A DNA stretch of 64,000 nt from Cristatella mucedo (taxonomy: Eukaryota; Bryozoa; Phylactolaemata; Cristatellidae), in contig WPIO01000021.1 in the NCBI GenBank assembly GCA_009760855.2, forward strand, positions 5,521,001 to 5,585,000, written 5' to 3'. Both the position numbers and the translations under genes were made by a program. The notes beneath the pieces were generated by a model, which did no database searches, was not told the origin of the DNA, and worked only from the letters and a program-made list of their open reading frames with translations. This document shows, in pieces, positions 52,600 to 63,524 of the stretch. Within the stretch, counting starts at the first letter, position 1, and each line of letters starts with the position of its first letter.

Positions 52600-54080
52600 G
52601 CGTGGTAATGCTTGCTCTAATCGGAGGCTTGAACGCTTTCATCCTCCAACAAGTTCTACTGCTTCAGCATCTCTGATCAAGTCGTTGAGGTCTTATTGGT
52701 TGGGTAGTATGAGTCATTTCCCCAGCTCCACCTCTAAAATAGTCAGCTTGACCTGCAACGTCTTCCCTGGTCTCTGGCTTGCTACTCTCTTCCGAAGACG
52801 GCTGGTCTTTCTTTGGAGGAGTGCGTGTGGGAAGCAGAGAGCCGTGTGGAACCTAAACCTAAAGATAAAAAAAGATTTGGGTGAGTGATAGCAGGTGCAT
52901 TCTCGCCAGTCCGACGCTAGGAAGGGCCCACGGTGCAAAAGTATTACTCGCTGGAGTAGTCACTGAATTCTTACCAAATTCATGGGCCAGAAAAATTTGT
53001 GCACTTAACCGCTCTGTAAATCTTAAAAAAAAGAACAAAATATCCTCATCATGATCAATATATAACATTATTTCATTCATGCTTATTTTTTACTCATTAC
53101 TAGCAGCTTTAAAAGATATAATTTTTATTAACAATTTTTTACCTTACCTTTGCAAGCTGTCTTGCATTTTTTGATGGTAAAATCACGAGCCCAGAGTTTT
53201 TCATATCTTCGACACGCATGCCAAAATGTGCGTAGTATATCTCGTGCAATCTTAATAAATTTGTCGCAGACGTTACAAAATACGTCCACCGGGAAGCTTG
53301 CAGCCTCTTGATGCTATCTCAGAAAAACGGAGACCACTTAAGCAGCTGGAACTCAGCTGAATAAAACGGCTTAATCCTTCTATATCTATGAAACTATATA
53401 TGTAATGAAACGTATCAATATTGGGGATATTAATAATTGCGATATTGTAATGTCCAGAAAAACCTATCAAGAACATTCTCCAGTGACTTCGGCTACTGAT
53501 CAGCAATGATGTAGACGCGTAAGATACCGTAACGTTTTCACGCTGCCTTCGAACGTTATAGTGTGTTTACAGTACGCTTTAAATGTATGCTCATGTATGA
53601 ACAATATAATGTATACAGAGAATATAATTAATTTTATTTAGATAAAAAATTTCGAAATATTAATACCAGTATCTGCTTTGTTCTGGAAAAACTTAAATTT
53701 TGAATGCATCATTGCCCTGCTCGCAATTTTGTTTTTGAATAACGACCATTTTTATCACTTTTTGGGCATAAGCAATTGGGAAATAATGCTCAATCCTCAG
53801 GAGCAAAGATAAATAAAATCCGTTATTTAGAAATACTCATCAATTTAGCCGTACATAGACTTTTCTAAGCTTAAGCCAAGCTTCGGACAAAGCGTAATCG
53901 GCCGGGACGCTATCACCATGTAACTATCTACACAGTTGAGTCCGCTGGACACCTTGGCATTTTCTCCACTTGCAGGAGAACAGTGAACCCATTTGAGGAC
54001 TTTAACCTTCTCCCGTGTTAGGGCCGGTCTTCGTGCTCACTAACTCCCCTAAGGCTTCCTGCGATTAGAAATTAATAGCT
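52600..54080. other. Gene-poor AT-rich region
   Basis: An open minus-strand segment at about 52850-52665 (PTRTPPKKDQPSSEESSKPE) follows an acceptor-like TTTAG but lacks a donor. Otherwise I see nothing recognisable. Confidence 0.35.
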
Positions 54081-54149
54081 ATGTTGTCTGTACCGTTTCT
54101 GGGGGGGGGGGGCGATCGCTCAAACATCTTCACAGATATAATATTACCG

Positions 54150-54384
54150 ATCTCTCTGTCTTTCCCGAGTCTGTCTTTCTCGTGTTTGTCTCTCTGTCTC
54201 TGTCTCTGTCTCTGTCTCTTTCTCTGTCTATCTCTCTCTCTCTGTCTCTTTGCCTCTGTCTGCCTCTTTCTGTCTCAGTCTTTCTCTCTCTGTGCGTCTC
54301 TCTGTCTCTGTCTCTCTCTCACTCTCTCTCTCTCTTTGTCTCCGTCTGTCTCTGTCTGTCTGTCTGTCTGTCTGTATGTCTGTA

Positions 54385-54433
<49 letters not shown>

Positions 54434-54472
54434 GCCCCCTCTCTCTTTCTCTCTCTATTTCTTTCTGGTTAT
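54150..54472. repeat. Pyrimidine-rich (CTGT)/(CT) array
   Basis: Mixed TCTGTCTC, pure CTGT at 54352-54415 with TATG interruptions, and CT repeats. Open frames here are repeat translations. Confidence 0.95.
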
Positions 54473-54599
54473 TGGTAGATTGGTAGATTGAGCTACGTGC
54501 CGTTGAAACATGGAGTGCATTTCTCACACTTCGAGAGCAGGCAGGCTACGGCAATCTACCGGCAATGCAAGTGGGGCTTCCCCCCCCCCCCCCGCTGTC

Positions 54600-55392
54600 G
54601 CTGACGTCACAGACAATGCTCGGACCTAGTCGCTTCAAAGGCTGGCCCGAAACATAACTCTTGCGTTTGTTGTTACCCATAGCTCCGACTTTTCAATATC
54701 ACAACATTGTCCCAACTGCTGCTGTCATTGTTGGCGGTTCGGTCACACAAGTTGAAACAACTTTACTAAGTGAATGGTAAGCAGCCTAAAAGGAACTACG
54801 AAATTGTAGTAAGCGAGAAGGGGGCTTAGAAGATAGGACCCCTAGCTTAATAAATGCATAAAAACAAAGCGCCGGTACGGCGCGATAGCAGCCACTTGAA
54901 ATGGCATTTCGGGCATATTTACTTCAAATCTGATTGACAAAATGTGGTTTAGAGCACCAATGGCAAACTGCCTACAACAGTTCAGCTTGCTAATCGAATT
55001 TAAATGGCCGCCGAAGACTTGACCTTAATACAAGGCATCGCCGAGACAAATCTATTGGCTACAGCGAAATCTGTGCTTTCCAATTGCTCAGAAATTACTT
55101 GGTGCCGAGTAACCCTAGAAATGGAAAACCTAAGCCTGCCTGAATGACTACGAGCAGTCAGCAGTGAACGAGAGAAGGCTTACCAGCTTGGCATTGCTGT
55201 CCATTTATGGCCGCGGACATAACGAACTGCGTAAGGATTTATTGACTATTTCAGCGGAAAACCACGTCGTTCTAGCGCTGTTCTCCTAAAGTAAACACTG
55301 AAGCCAACTTTCTCTCGGGCTCACGGCCAACTTTCGCTTGCGCTGGTCTGTGAGAGTATGCGCTCGCGGCGAGGCACCTTTTCATCATTTGC
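54600..55392. other. Region without a recognised gene
   Basis: A short open plus frame from ATG at about 55005 (MAAEDLTLIQGIAETNLLAT) is coding-like for 47 codons but ends in a stop. I see no splice partner or family. Confidence 0.3.
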
Positions 55393-55460
55393 AAAGTGCC
55401 TAGAGAGAGGGATGCAATTCTCTTAGGACGCTATAAAAATGTTTTCATTATTGTTACTAT
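55393..55460 (+). mobile_element. LINE 3' tail fragment
   Basis: AAAGTGCCTAGAGAGAGGGA, TGCAATTCTCTTAGGACGCT, then ATAAAAATGTTTTCATTATT: the family A tail. Confidence 0.55.
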
Positions 55461-56248
55461 CCTTGAGTCATTTAAAAAAGATACTGAAATTCTATCTAAC
55501 TCCGTTTCTATCAGGTCTTTGCTAGTAAAGGGTTGCAAGTTCAACGTGAAGGCCTTGACCATGCGCTACTACCTCAAATACGAGGTCAGCCCCAAGGCCA
55601 AAATCCGGCTCGTTCTTAGTCGACGCTGCTCCAACTGGCAAGCATCCAAGCTGAAGAGCCAAGAGGAAAGGAGTCTCTTCATTGACTAATCTCACTCATT
55701 GAAGAATCTCTCCATCGACGTCGACGGAGCTCCGCTCGGAAGCGTCTTTAAGTGCGGTACACAAGAAAAAGGATAGACCGCTACCTCAATTTGGAGAATT
55801 GCCGGAAGCTGCATCCGAAAGGCTTCGCGGCAGGCTTTCGCAGCTTCGTCTAAAACAATTGGTAGGTTCTCCCGAGATACTGGCCTCCGGCACGCCTCTG
55901 AGAAAAGCTCAAAGAATTCGTTCAAAAACGGTTTTACAACCCTTTTTGGGAAGAGTTGGAGGTCCTAGCCGAAGGTGAATCGTCCGGAAGTCGCCTTTCT
56001 ACCTCCGGCCACCCAATAAGGCTTGTCCTCCAAATCGGAGCGCAGCCTGAAGCTGCGAGCCGAAAACATGCTGCTCGGCCTGCCTCTTTAGACTAGTTTA
56101 GCACAGATTAAGCACCCCATTTACGCATCTAAAAAATAAGAACGCTCATGGAGAACACGTACGGCTTTTTGTGGTCTGCATACCAAAGTCAAAGCCTAGA
56201 CGTGGTTTGAGCTGAGAGAGACGGCCTTAACTATTAAAAATTAAAAAA

Positions 56249-56425
56249 AGTTAGCTGATACAACAGTCTCATTTATATAGGGGCAGAAGAGCCTTAGCTG
56301 CTAGCACCACCGCTCGCAGTGAGCAATATTCAATCGCCCGCTGCAGAACTCAAACCCACGACTTGGATCGTGAAGAGCGAGTTGCCTTCTCCCATTGATT
56401 AGCCGGAAACTAGTATTTAAATCCA
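56249..56425 (-). mobile_element. tRNA-derived SINE, family 1 (degenerate)
   Basis: The plus strand shows, in reverse order, AACAGTCTCATTTATATAGG, GAGCCTTAGCTGC, CACCGCTCGCAGTGAGCAAT and the head CAAACCCACGACTTGGATCG. Confidence 0.65.
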
Positions 56426-56469
56426 GCCTCTCCATCTTTTCTACTTGTATTTCATAGCACAACTTATAT

Positions 56470-56640
56470 TTAATACTAATAAAAAATTTGATATAGCGCC
56501 CTCAGAGAGCTCAATCTATTTTTAGACACTACACTTGCTACAAAGGAACCACGATCGATTGGTTACTCATGCTACCACTAACCGTTAGTGGTAGCATGCT
56601 CAATGACAAGCATAACATGGTCAGGGGTGATATGCACACT
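56470..56640 (-). mobile_element. LINE family A 3' UTR and tail
   Basis: The plus strand reads AATTTGATATAGCGCCCTCA, GAGAGCTCAATCTATTTTTA, then CATAACATGGTCAGGGGTGA and TATGCACACTTT, as in the reverse copies at 10081 and 45722. A short palindrome (CATGCTACCACTAACCGTTAGTGGTAGCATG) sits at 56568-56598. Confidence 0.7.
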
Positions 56641-56834
56641 TTCACTTTATTATTCTAAGCGCAGTCAGCTTGCTGGAGTGTGTCGCGGGTCTCGTGTGAA
56701 GCGCGAGCATAACAACAACGCATTCAGACACAATTAATGTCCTTTATTTCGCCAGCGTACATACCTGTGCACGCATGAATGCGCGCGCGGAGATTAGACC
56801 GCGGACACGAGTCAGCACCAGCTCGTGGCAACTT

Positions 56835-57005
56835 TAGGGCGTGTTTAAGTTATGTAATTCATGCTTTAATCGCCCTAAGTGAAGTCAATCTCTATCCAGG
56901 CGCTTCAATACGCCGCTGGGCTCGAGCGCACGACTTCGGTAGCTAAGGTGAGCGACTCGATCTCGGTCGTTAAAGGCGAGTACCTTAAGCCCACGGACCA
57001 AACCA
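56835..57005 (-). mobile_element. tRNA-derived SINE, family 2 with LINE-type tail
   Basis: The plus strand has CAATCTCTATCCAGGCGCTT, then CGCCGCTGGGCTCGAGCGCA and CGACTTCGG, with GAGTACCTTAAGCCCACGGA at the head end. A partial duplication of the head (GATCTCGGTCGTTAAAGGCG) is present. Confidence 0.65.
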
Positions 57006-57294
57006 GAGCGGGAAAATGATGTGCAAGCTACCCAGCCATTTTGATCGGAAGCATTCGTGCAATAAAAATTCCTGCATCCGCTAACCGCGTTCAAAAACAG
57101 TCGTACTTATGAATAGTCACTTGGCGGTATTTGACACTGGGCGAGACCTACTATGGAGCGAAAAAAAGCCGTAGCGACGTCTTCAGTAAATCATCCACGA
57201 ATGTGACATAGTCAAAATTGTTGCACAATTCCGTCTTCGAAAATTTCCGAGCACATTTGACATTCCCGTCGAGCTGACAAGGCAACGCACTCCG

Positions 57295-57330
57295 CCAATC
57301 CGGAAGCGGAAATAAAGTCATAGCGGAAGT
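57295..57330 (+). promoter_or_regulatory. Candidate AATF core promoter elements: CCAAT and ETS-like sites
   Basis: CCAATCCGGAAGCGGAAATA includes a CCAAT word and a CCGGAAG ETS-type core at 57300-57306. GCGGAAGT, a second GGAA core, follows at 57323-57330, only 35 bases before the start codon. No TATA box is visible. This layout is common for housekeeping and ribosome-biogenesis genes. Function is inferred from motifs only. Confidence 0.4.
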
Positions 57331-57364
57331 CACTCTCTAGAGACGCTGTCTCGAAAGTAGTGGC

Positions 57365-60300
57365 ATGGCTACCTTAGCCGAGTGGTTGGCACGTGAGCTC
57401 GCCAATCCTGCTCCGTTGCTTGCTGAACCAGAAGACGATGAAGTCGATGGTATTGAAATTTACGCACTATACCTTATAGTAGTGAATGAGCTGTGTACAT
57501 GTTGAGATGTTAGTTAAATCGCAGTTCTGCTGGTACGCATGTCTAGCCGCTAGAAGTTGGGACTTGCTCTTGCTCCCTATAGCGGGCTTTCCCCAGCTGC
57601 AGAGGTAATGCTGCATTACTACTGCCTGAATCACTCAGAATAACACTATTTTTTAATCAGTTGGCTTTTACCAGTTTCCCAGCTTAGGCCCATGCTGGCA
57701 TTATAGGTTATGTGACGCACGGCTCTATCCCATTTCCCTAGGGTTCGAGGCCGTTTACTCGAATCGTGATTAAGTTGCAGCTGTTACTCTTTGAAGTCAC
57801 GCAACATTTAATTATATGTAGATTATCAATTGCATTCTTATGGTGCATTGATCCGAATTAAGTGCAGGCCTTTGTTCTTTCGCAGGCTTGGCCATGCTGG
57901 CTCTTAAGAGGATCTTTGTAAAACGATGTGAATGTTGTTGTAAGAAAGAGCTTGTCATGCATCATGTGTTAATTTCAATAGAGACGTCAGCAAGAATCGT
58001 GGGCAACAGTCTGTCGAAGTCAGCAGATGATCAGCCGGTTTCGCGAAGCAAACTGCGTACAGTGAACGCAGCTTTGTTAGGCGATGTTGACCCGAAGTAC
58101 GCGGGCAAGACAGTTAGTCGCCGTTCACTCGTAGCCGAAGAAGGTGCACACGTGTCTGTCCCAGATGATGACCGGGCACATGACGGAAGTACTGATGAAG
58201 ACTCTGAGCTGGAAGCCAGTGGACTTACAGGTAAACTCTCCTCCCTTTTTTGCATTAGATACCGAATGCTCAAAATTTCCTGCTAGCTGCTCGCCTGCTA
58301 TCACAAGTCACTTCAGAGGGGCGTTGCTCATGATTGGTGGAACTCTTTCTGAATTGTTAGAATGACTTTTGCTGTTTAAACTTTACGAAGTTATGCTGCC
58401 TAGCTAGCATCACTGAAAGGTGGTAGGTAAACGAGGCGTTACAGCTCGAATAAGATTTGGTTCCTAGGATTAGTGTTGCATCCGTGTGGCAATGTGCTAA
58501 CTTGGCACTGCTGTCAAGGGGCTGTATTGCTTCCTTTATCGTTGCTTTTTTGTTGCCGAATCCCTCCTCTGATCCATATATCCACATAGCGATCAATAGT
58601 TAGCCACGGGGGATATTCAGTACAGGCGTGCTATGTCGCCTTTTAAATCACGGCCTTCATTACTGTTTATGAAGTGAATTCGATTTGAAATCTTTGCTGG
58701 TTGTCAATTTTTATAGAAAATCTGCCGTGCTGCTGCACTTGCAGGATATTTTGTCACGTGGATGGGGCTAGGTACAGCCGAGAGAAGCTGGAGTCTTATG
58801 CGTTCGGAGTCTCTCTTGATACTCCTCGGTCAGCGGTGGCAAGGCATAGTCACCGAGTTTGTGTGAGTGAACGATCTGGCTAGCTGTTTTATTAACGACA
58901 AATGTTTGGCCCAAATAGTCTGACATCGGAAATCAGCTCAACCTATGACTGTGGCTTTGTGGATGTGTCCCCCAAGTCTTGGGAGCATTCCAGCCTGGCC
59001 AATTATTTAAGAGAAAGCAAAAAAGCATCACAGTAAAGGATGACTTTCGGTTTTAGTCAACCTGAATGTGGATTAGCCTATTTCTAGAGGTGTGTGACTT
59101 TTTCCTTTTTTGTTTTGCACCATGTTTGTTAATAATCTCAATCAAAAACTATTTACATAGTGTTCATTGGTTTTGGTTATGTCGTGCTAGTCTTCTCAAC
59201 ACATCTACATCGTTCCATTATTGAGCATATCAATGCTTAGACAGTGATACCACATTCAAGTTGGTCCCTGCATTTGTGACATCTCATCTCGACTCATGTA
59301 ACTCACTACTTGCATGTCTTCCGACCTATGCAATAATGCGCTAACAATTATTGCAAAACTCTGCAGCCAGGGTTATCTGTCGTGCAATTACCAAATTACA
59401 CTACTTCTGGATGACCTAGACTGTCTCCCCATCAAGCAGCATATTGACTTTAAGGTTTTGTCACTCACTTTCAGCTCCCTTCACTCTCTTGCTCCAAACT
59501 ACCTAAATGAACTACTCCTCAATTAGGGTAGGCATCGTCCCACCCGCTCTTCTGAATCTCAAGTAGTTTAGCTGTGCCGAGAGCCAACCTCAAATCCTTT
59601 GGAGACCGACCGTGCTTTTAGTTCGCATGGTCCCAAAGCCAGGAACTCACTCCCAGCTGACATCACGACAAAGAAGCTAAACATGCAACTGCTCCTATAG
59701 CTCACTGGGTAAGGCGGTTGCTTTTCACGACCTCGGCCTCGAGGTCGTGGGTTCGAATCCTACGGTGGACGATCCTTTATCGCCACTGCAAGCGGTGGTG
59801 ATAGCCGTAAAGGCTCTTCCGTCGCTATACAAAAAGAGGCTGTTAAATCAGCTAGCTTTCTTTTTGCTCCCCAGTGCATTTGCCGGGTCGCATGAGTTGT
59901 CCTTTGCGTACTGACGCTGTGCATGTTATCACTAACCATATTGCTATGCTTCCCTTTCTGCATAGGGAAAGTGCCTAGAGAGAGAGAAAGAGAGAGATTT
60001 AGTTAGTTCTGTGAGGGTACAATATAATTGTCTTATTATTATAGTATTGTTAGCATGACATTTTTGTTTGCAGACCAAAAGAGAGTATGTTGAGTACTTA
60101 ATAAGGCCTGTCCATGATTTTATTAACATTGCACCGCTCTTTCAGACGATGAAAGTGAAGAGCAGGAGCTGCTCAAAGCTGAGAGCACTGACGAATCTGA
60201 TGCAGAAGGCTCTGCTGACCTTGACCTCGATGATTCAGCCGTTTCGGGAACTGATGATGCTACTGAGGAAGAAATTGATGGCTCCTCTGACGAGGCTGAT

Positions 60301-60386
60301 GGTGCTGGCACGGCGGTCTCTAGCGATGGGAGCTCTGTCCATAACCTGAACGATGCGACTGAGAGTAAACAGAAGAGTAAAACTAG
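57365..60386 (+). CDS. AATF: AATF (Traube/Che-1, yeast Bfr2) homologue, 5' part of gene
   Basis: Exons 57365-57449, 57982-58230 and 60146-60386 join in phase (1, 1) and leave an open phase 2 at donor CTAG|GTAACT, so the gene continues past the window. The start reads MATLAEWLARELANPAPLLA, then EPEDDEVD and ETSARIV across the first junction, like the family's N terminus. Exon 2 holds the conserved LLGDVDPKYAGKTVSRR, corresponding to the D-x-D-x-(R/K)-Y-x-GK-x-x-SR motif. Exon 3 is an acidic Ser/Asp/Glu-rich stretch ending KQKSKTR. The family's C-terminal domains are not in the window. AATF is nucleolar and works in 18S rRNA maturation with NGDN and NOL10. The first donor (G|GTATTG) is weak. 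An alternative exon 2 start at 57886 stays open but adds a Cys-rich stretch unlike the family, so I prefer 57982. Exon 2 and the start are secure by motif; the exon 3 link rests on phase and composition. Confidence 0.8.
58231..59224. other. AATF intron 2, unique part
   Basis: I see no recognisable gene or repeat here. An exon-like stretch near 58701 (plus frame of 60 codons) lacks a family match. Confidence 0.45.
59225..60052 (+). mobile_element. L2/CR1-like LINE 3' end (family A) interrupted by a SINE
   Basis: Decayed reverse transcriptase C terminus (LDCLPIKQHIDFKVLSLTFS, SLHSLAPNYLNELL) runs to about 59689. The LINE resumes at about 59858 with the 3' UTR (TGACGCTGTGCATGTTATCA) and the tail GTGCCTAGAGAGAGAGAAAG followed by an ATT-rich end. 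It lies in the AATF intron 58231-60145, sense to the gene. Confidence 0.8.
59690..59857 (+). mobile_element. tRNA-derived SINE, family 1, nested in a LINE
   Basis: The head has A-box-like TAGCTCACTGGGTAAGGCGG and a perfect B box GGTTCGAATCC at 59750-59760, with an anticodon-arm-like hairpin CGACCTCGGCCTCGAGGTCG. The body is GATCCTTTATCGCCACTGCA, AGCGGTGGTGATAGCC and CTATACAAAAAGAGGCTGTT. It is the best preserved copy here. Confidence 0.88.
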
Positions 60387-60559
60387 GTAACTGTCCAGCA
60401 TGTGTGGCTTTAGCAGACGGCGTTCTGCTTCGTTTTTTTTGCCTGTTAGTGCATTTAGTTGGCGTTCGTGTATTAATGTTTTTGCAGACGGGGCCTAAAA
60501 GTGCTTAGCTTACGAGCTATTCATCAATATCTGCATACTCGATGTTAGAGCAAAAATAT

Positions 60560-62757
60560 CTTCTTCGCCCTTGCTGCTCAAGCCCCCCACCCGACATGTC
60601 ATCATTAATAGAATGCTACAGCACGACACTTGCTGACATGGTTAACGAGTGCACTACTGACTAAGTGTAATGTTTGCCCTCGCCCAGACGACCTATGGAT
60701 TACCGCAGACATTAAAATAGCTAGGTCTACTAAGCACAACCATGAGAAAGCCTATAAAAGATCAGGATTGGCTGTCCATCGTTAGGCATGCGAAGATTAC
60801 TGTAGATCATACGAGTCGATCCTAGCAAAGGCCAAATTTAGCTTTTGCAAAAGTATTGTTGAATCACAGATGCATAGTCCAAAAGTGCTAATGTCTACCA
60901 TCAACCATCTCTTTAACCATTCCCAGATTAGCATCTTACTAAATGATCCTTGTAGTGACCTAGCCGATCGCTTCTCTAGTTTCTTTATCAACAAGATAAA
61001 CAATGTCAGAGAATCCATCCCATAGGTTTTAGCATACCCTTTGGACTCCTGTCCCTCAGTTACATCAACACAAGACTCGTGTCTATCGATTCTGTGTCTC
61101 TCGATTTCTACATTCAAGGAGGCTACAAGTGATTTTATCCTGAAATTTATTTCCCAATCAACGAAGACTACTAGTTTTCTAGACCCTGTTCCCACTGTCC
61201 TACTTCTACGATGTTTAGATCTGCTGCTGCCATACATAGCTACCATAAAAAATATGTCCTAAGCCTCAGGTCATGTCTTGCACCTTTCAAAAAGGCTGTT
61301 CTTAGGCCTCTAATTAAGAAAACAACTCTAGACTTAGAGGACTTGAGCAGCTTCTGTCCAGTCTTCCATCTCCCGTTCCTATCAAAGACACTAGAACGAG
61401 TTGTGGAAGACCAACTGAACTCGCATATTGAGACCTCAAACCTAGCAAGTAAATTCCAGTCTTGGTTTAGAGCTAATCGCTCCGCAGAGTCAGCATTGCT
61501 TTGAGTGTATAACAACCTTCTCAGGAATGCAGACTTGGGTAAAGTCTTTCTGTTTGTGCTGCTCGATCTTTCGGTTGCATTCGATACAGTTGATCATAAA
61601 GTCCTTCTTGAGTGTCTTGCATCTCGCCTGTACGTCGTGACACTGCCATGGTTCTGGTCCTATCTCAGTGGGTGACTCAAGAGTATTGATGCACGAACGG
61701 ACAAAGATCATCCGAGGAACCACTTAAGTATGGGGGTGGGGTACCTCATGAATCCGTGCTCAGTCCACTTCTTTTCAGTTTGTACTCTTTCTCTTGCTTA
61801 TGTGATCGCCAAGCACAATCTAGGCTTTCACTTCTATGCAGCTGACACCCAGTTGTACTTTTGCTTTGATCCCTCCCAGCTCTCCAGCACGTCGAATTCT
61901 CTACACTTCCTTACTGCATTTATTGATTACATCTGCGCATTGATGGCTGCAAATTTGCTTAAAGTGAATTACGACAAAGCCAACTTATTAGCTATGGGCT
62001 AACCAAGTGTGATTCGAAATGGGAAAACCTAACAAAATCAGCTCTGCCAGTATATCTGCACGTAATCTCGGTGTCCTGTTCCAAAGGGATCTTTGATTAG
62101 ACGACCACTGCAGTCGAGTCTGCCTACTTTCAGCTACATAACAATACTGAAATTTGGGCTTGCTTAGGCAGGAAGACTACATTTAAATTGGTCCATGCAT
62201 TTGTGATCCCGTCTCGACTTCTGTAACTCACTGCTTGCTGATCTCCCGGCTTGTGCAATCAGGCACTTACAGTTGATGCAAAATTCTGCAGCTAGGCTCG
62301 TCTGCCGTGAGTATACTTCAAGGTTCTGTCACTCACTTTTAGGTTCCTTCATTCTCTAGCTCCAGCCTACCTATCAGAACTACTCACCCACCAGGCATAA
62401 ACCCACTGTTCTGACTCGAATCGTTTAGCCATACCTTGTACGAACCTTGACGTTGGAGACTGCCTTTAGTTCGTATGCTCCAAAGCCTAGAACTTACTAC
62501 CGACGCACGTCACAACGTCCCCTGGCATGACATTTAAAAAGAACCTTAAAATGCACATGTTTATTACAGCATTTGGTGGGTCTTTCTGATTTGTTCTTCG
62601 TATGCATGTACCTGCTTGCACCGTGCCGGCTGCTTGCGAATTTTACCATCAATCATTTGGTAATACTTTCCATACAGCACCTGTAAAAGTGCCTAGAAAG
62701 GGATTCAGTTCTCCGAGGGTGCTATACAAATGTAATATTATTATTAACATCTTTAAG
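60560..62757 (+). mobile_element. L2/CR1-like LINE, longest copy (family A), inactive
   Basis: 5'-truncated reverse transcriptase with stops and frameshifts. Motifs in order: FKKAVLRPLIKK and LSKTLERVVEDQLNSHIE (about 61287-61430), LLDLSVAFDTVDHKVLLECL (about 61557-61616), FHFYAADTQLYF (about 61826-61861) and the C-terminal FKVLSLTFRFLHSLAPAYLS. The usual catalytic Y-A-D-D reads Y-A-A-D, so a catalytic Asp is lost. The end is AAAGTGCCTAGAAAGGGATT, CAGTTCTCCGAGGGTGCTAT and ATTATTATTA. It probably lies in the next AATF intron, sense to the gene. Confidence 0.88.
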
Positions 62758-63524
62758 AACTAGCCGATTATGCTAGATAATGTGCTATCAGTTCCATCAG
62801 TTCCATGGTCACTCTTGGCCCATTAATTGGTGACCCTAGCACCGCTGGAACATGAGTTGTTTGAACTAGGGATGAGAGTTTTCAAGTTATCATTTTGCCA
62901 GATTGGGAAAGAGTGATTTTTAAGACCATACCGTACATGATTGGCTGCATTGGTGCTGCCGCTTCCTACTGAGGCACTGCAGCAGTTGAAAAAAAGTGCA
63001 GTCAGTACTTGTAACCCACCATAAATTTACGACCCAATCGAGATCACTTTACTAAATTTGACTCTCAAAAAAATGTGTTGTTTGCTGACTTGTTTTACCA
63101 GATCCTCTGTAGATTATGTATGACTTCATATTGCTGTTGCTACCGAAGATTTTGGGATCGTTGGCTTTTACGTCGGTTGGTCACTAATTCGAGTTTTTCA
63201 AATCTCTCTAGTGCCACTCCTCACAGAGCATCTTGGGAGTGTTAATTGCCGACTTTTCGACTGTTGGTGCTGTTTTAATATTTTATTTTCCACATGTTTG
63301 CTGTCCGATGTGGGCCGAAAAAAGGGCCGAGGCTGAAATGAGCGTGCAAGATTAGTTTATAGCAAATCTTTTATTTTTTATTTAGAGGTACCGGAATTTC
63401 GACACATGGCTGCGGCTAGTTTAGCCAGCTGTAAGGCTTGCATTGGCTAACCCTTTAGCTGGCTGTTTGAGAGTGCCAAAGTGCTTTTTAAACCTTGCAG
63501 CACCAAGATCGATAATAATAATAT
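62758..63524. other. Probable AATF intron sequence
   Basis: AT-rich with no exon I can match to the remaining AATF protein and no recognisable repeat. Confidence 0.4.

Noticed and set aside
55396-55925. Coding-like frames after a LINE tail (VSPKAKIRLVLSRRCSNWQA)
   Set aside because: The start lies inside a LINE tail, frames break on both strands, and no family match; possibly debris of another element.
57151-57333. A 60-codon minus frame starting near the AATF promoter, possibly a divergent gene
   Set aside because: It overlaps the AATF promoter motifs and has no donor, domain or continuation.
59690-59857. A functional tRNA gene
   Set aside because: The A-box and B-box head is followed by a SINE body shared with 52096 and others; the cloverleaf is imperfect.
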